DNA from: JADLHS01 sp964594985
Lineage (GTDB): Bacteria > Verrucomicrobiota > Verrucomicrobiia > Limisphaerales > JADLHS01
Length of the DNA stretch: 64,000 nucleotides
Reading direction: 5' to 3'
Assembly: GCA_964594985.1 (NCBI GenBank)
Contig: CAZQNQ010000006.1
Location: 62,001 to 126,000, forward strand
The notes beneath the pieces are model-generated. The model did no database searches and had not been told where the DNA came from. It worked only from the letters and a program-made list of their open reading frames with translations. Of the stretch, positions 63,971-64,000 are shown piece by piece (position 1 is the stretch's first letter; each line of letters starts with the position of its first letter). The translations under genes were made by a program, and so were the position numbers.

Positions 63971-64000
63971 TGGTTTCAGGGCCGGCGTTGCATCGCTTTT

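Overview
The window looks like a chromosomal segment of a GC-rich, Gram-negative bacterium of the Verrucomicrobiota, probably close to the Pedosphaera/Limisphaera group. This is inferred from: PEP-CTERM proteins; Tat-signal Gfo/Idh/MocA and TIM-barrel sugar enzymes; large secreted LamG/FN3 proteins; DUF5069 and DUF4256 proteins; and unusually dense palindromic repeats in nearly every intergenic gap. No rRNA, tRNA or CRISPR array was seen.

Layout. 1-7.4 kb: two large secreted carbohydrate/protein-processing proteins and a Tat-exported aldo/keto reductase, all on the minus strand. 7.7-12.1 kb: a small kinase, an ICMT-like membrane methyltransferase and a bifunctional fucokinase/GDP-fucose pyrophosphorylase. 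12.2-14.6 kb: gene-poor, with a PEP-CTERM remnant and nested palindromes. 14.6-27.5 kb: housekeeping genes (def, a PfkB kinase, parB, ispF, a TolC-like protein, recG, a DUF1573-cytochrome c, an EEP hydrolase, leuA). 27.6-28 kb: a compact divergent control region, with a leucine-rich leader peptide plus terminator in front of leuA and a TPP riboswitch in front of thiC.

29.4-34.9 kb is the most striking region. The last 593 bp of thiC occur twice in direct orientation, 4,905 bp apart. Between the copies lie a CbxX/CfxQ-type AAA+ ATPase, a PtuA-like ABC/AAA ATPase and a PtuB-like HNH nuclease. The intact thiC has a tail that is synonymously recoded relative to the displaced copy. This suggests a gene-reconstituting integration that carried a Septu-like defence cassette with an extra AAA+ partner. 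Immediately downstream is a RAYT transposase bracketed by its own REP-like palindromes.

36.4-56.7 kb: a GH63-type glycosidase and many small enzymes, then lon with a LolA-like gene, hsp20, a thioesterase, an oxidoreductase/isomerase pair, pyrF, a PEP-CTERM protease and pyrE. 57-62 kb: dnaK, then an AT-richer unknown gene plus a KTSC-domain gene, then groES and groEL with a terminator. 62.2-64 kb: a TraB/GumN protein between two copies of a 67-bp palindrome, and ureG.

A second theme is that palindromic repeats have also entered coding sequence. In-frame inserts of repeat-like sequence are visible in recG (two), thiC, leuA and an alpha/beta hydrolase, reminiscent of Rickettsia palindromic elements. 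Many annotated starts were moved downstream of the longest open frame where a signal peptide or family N terminus fixes the start.
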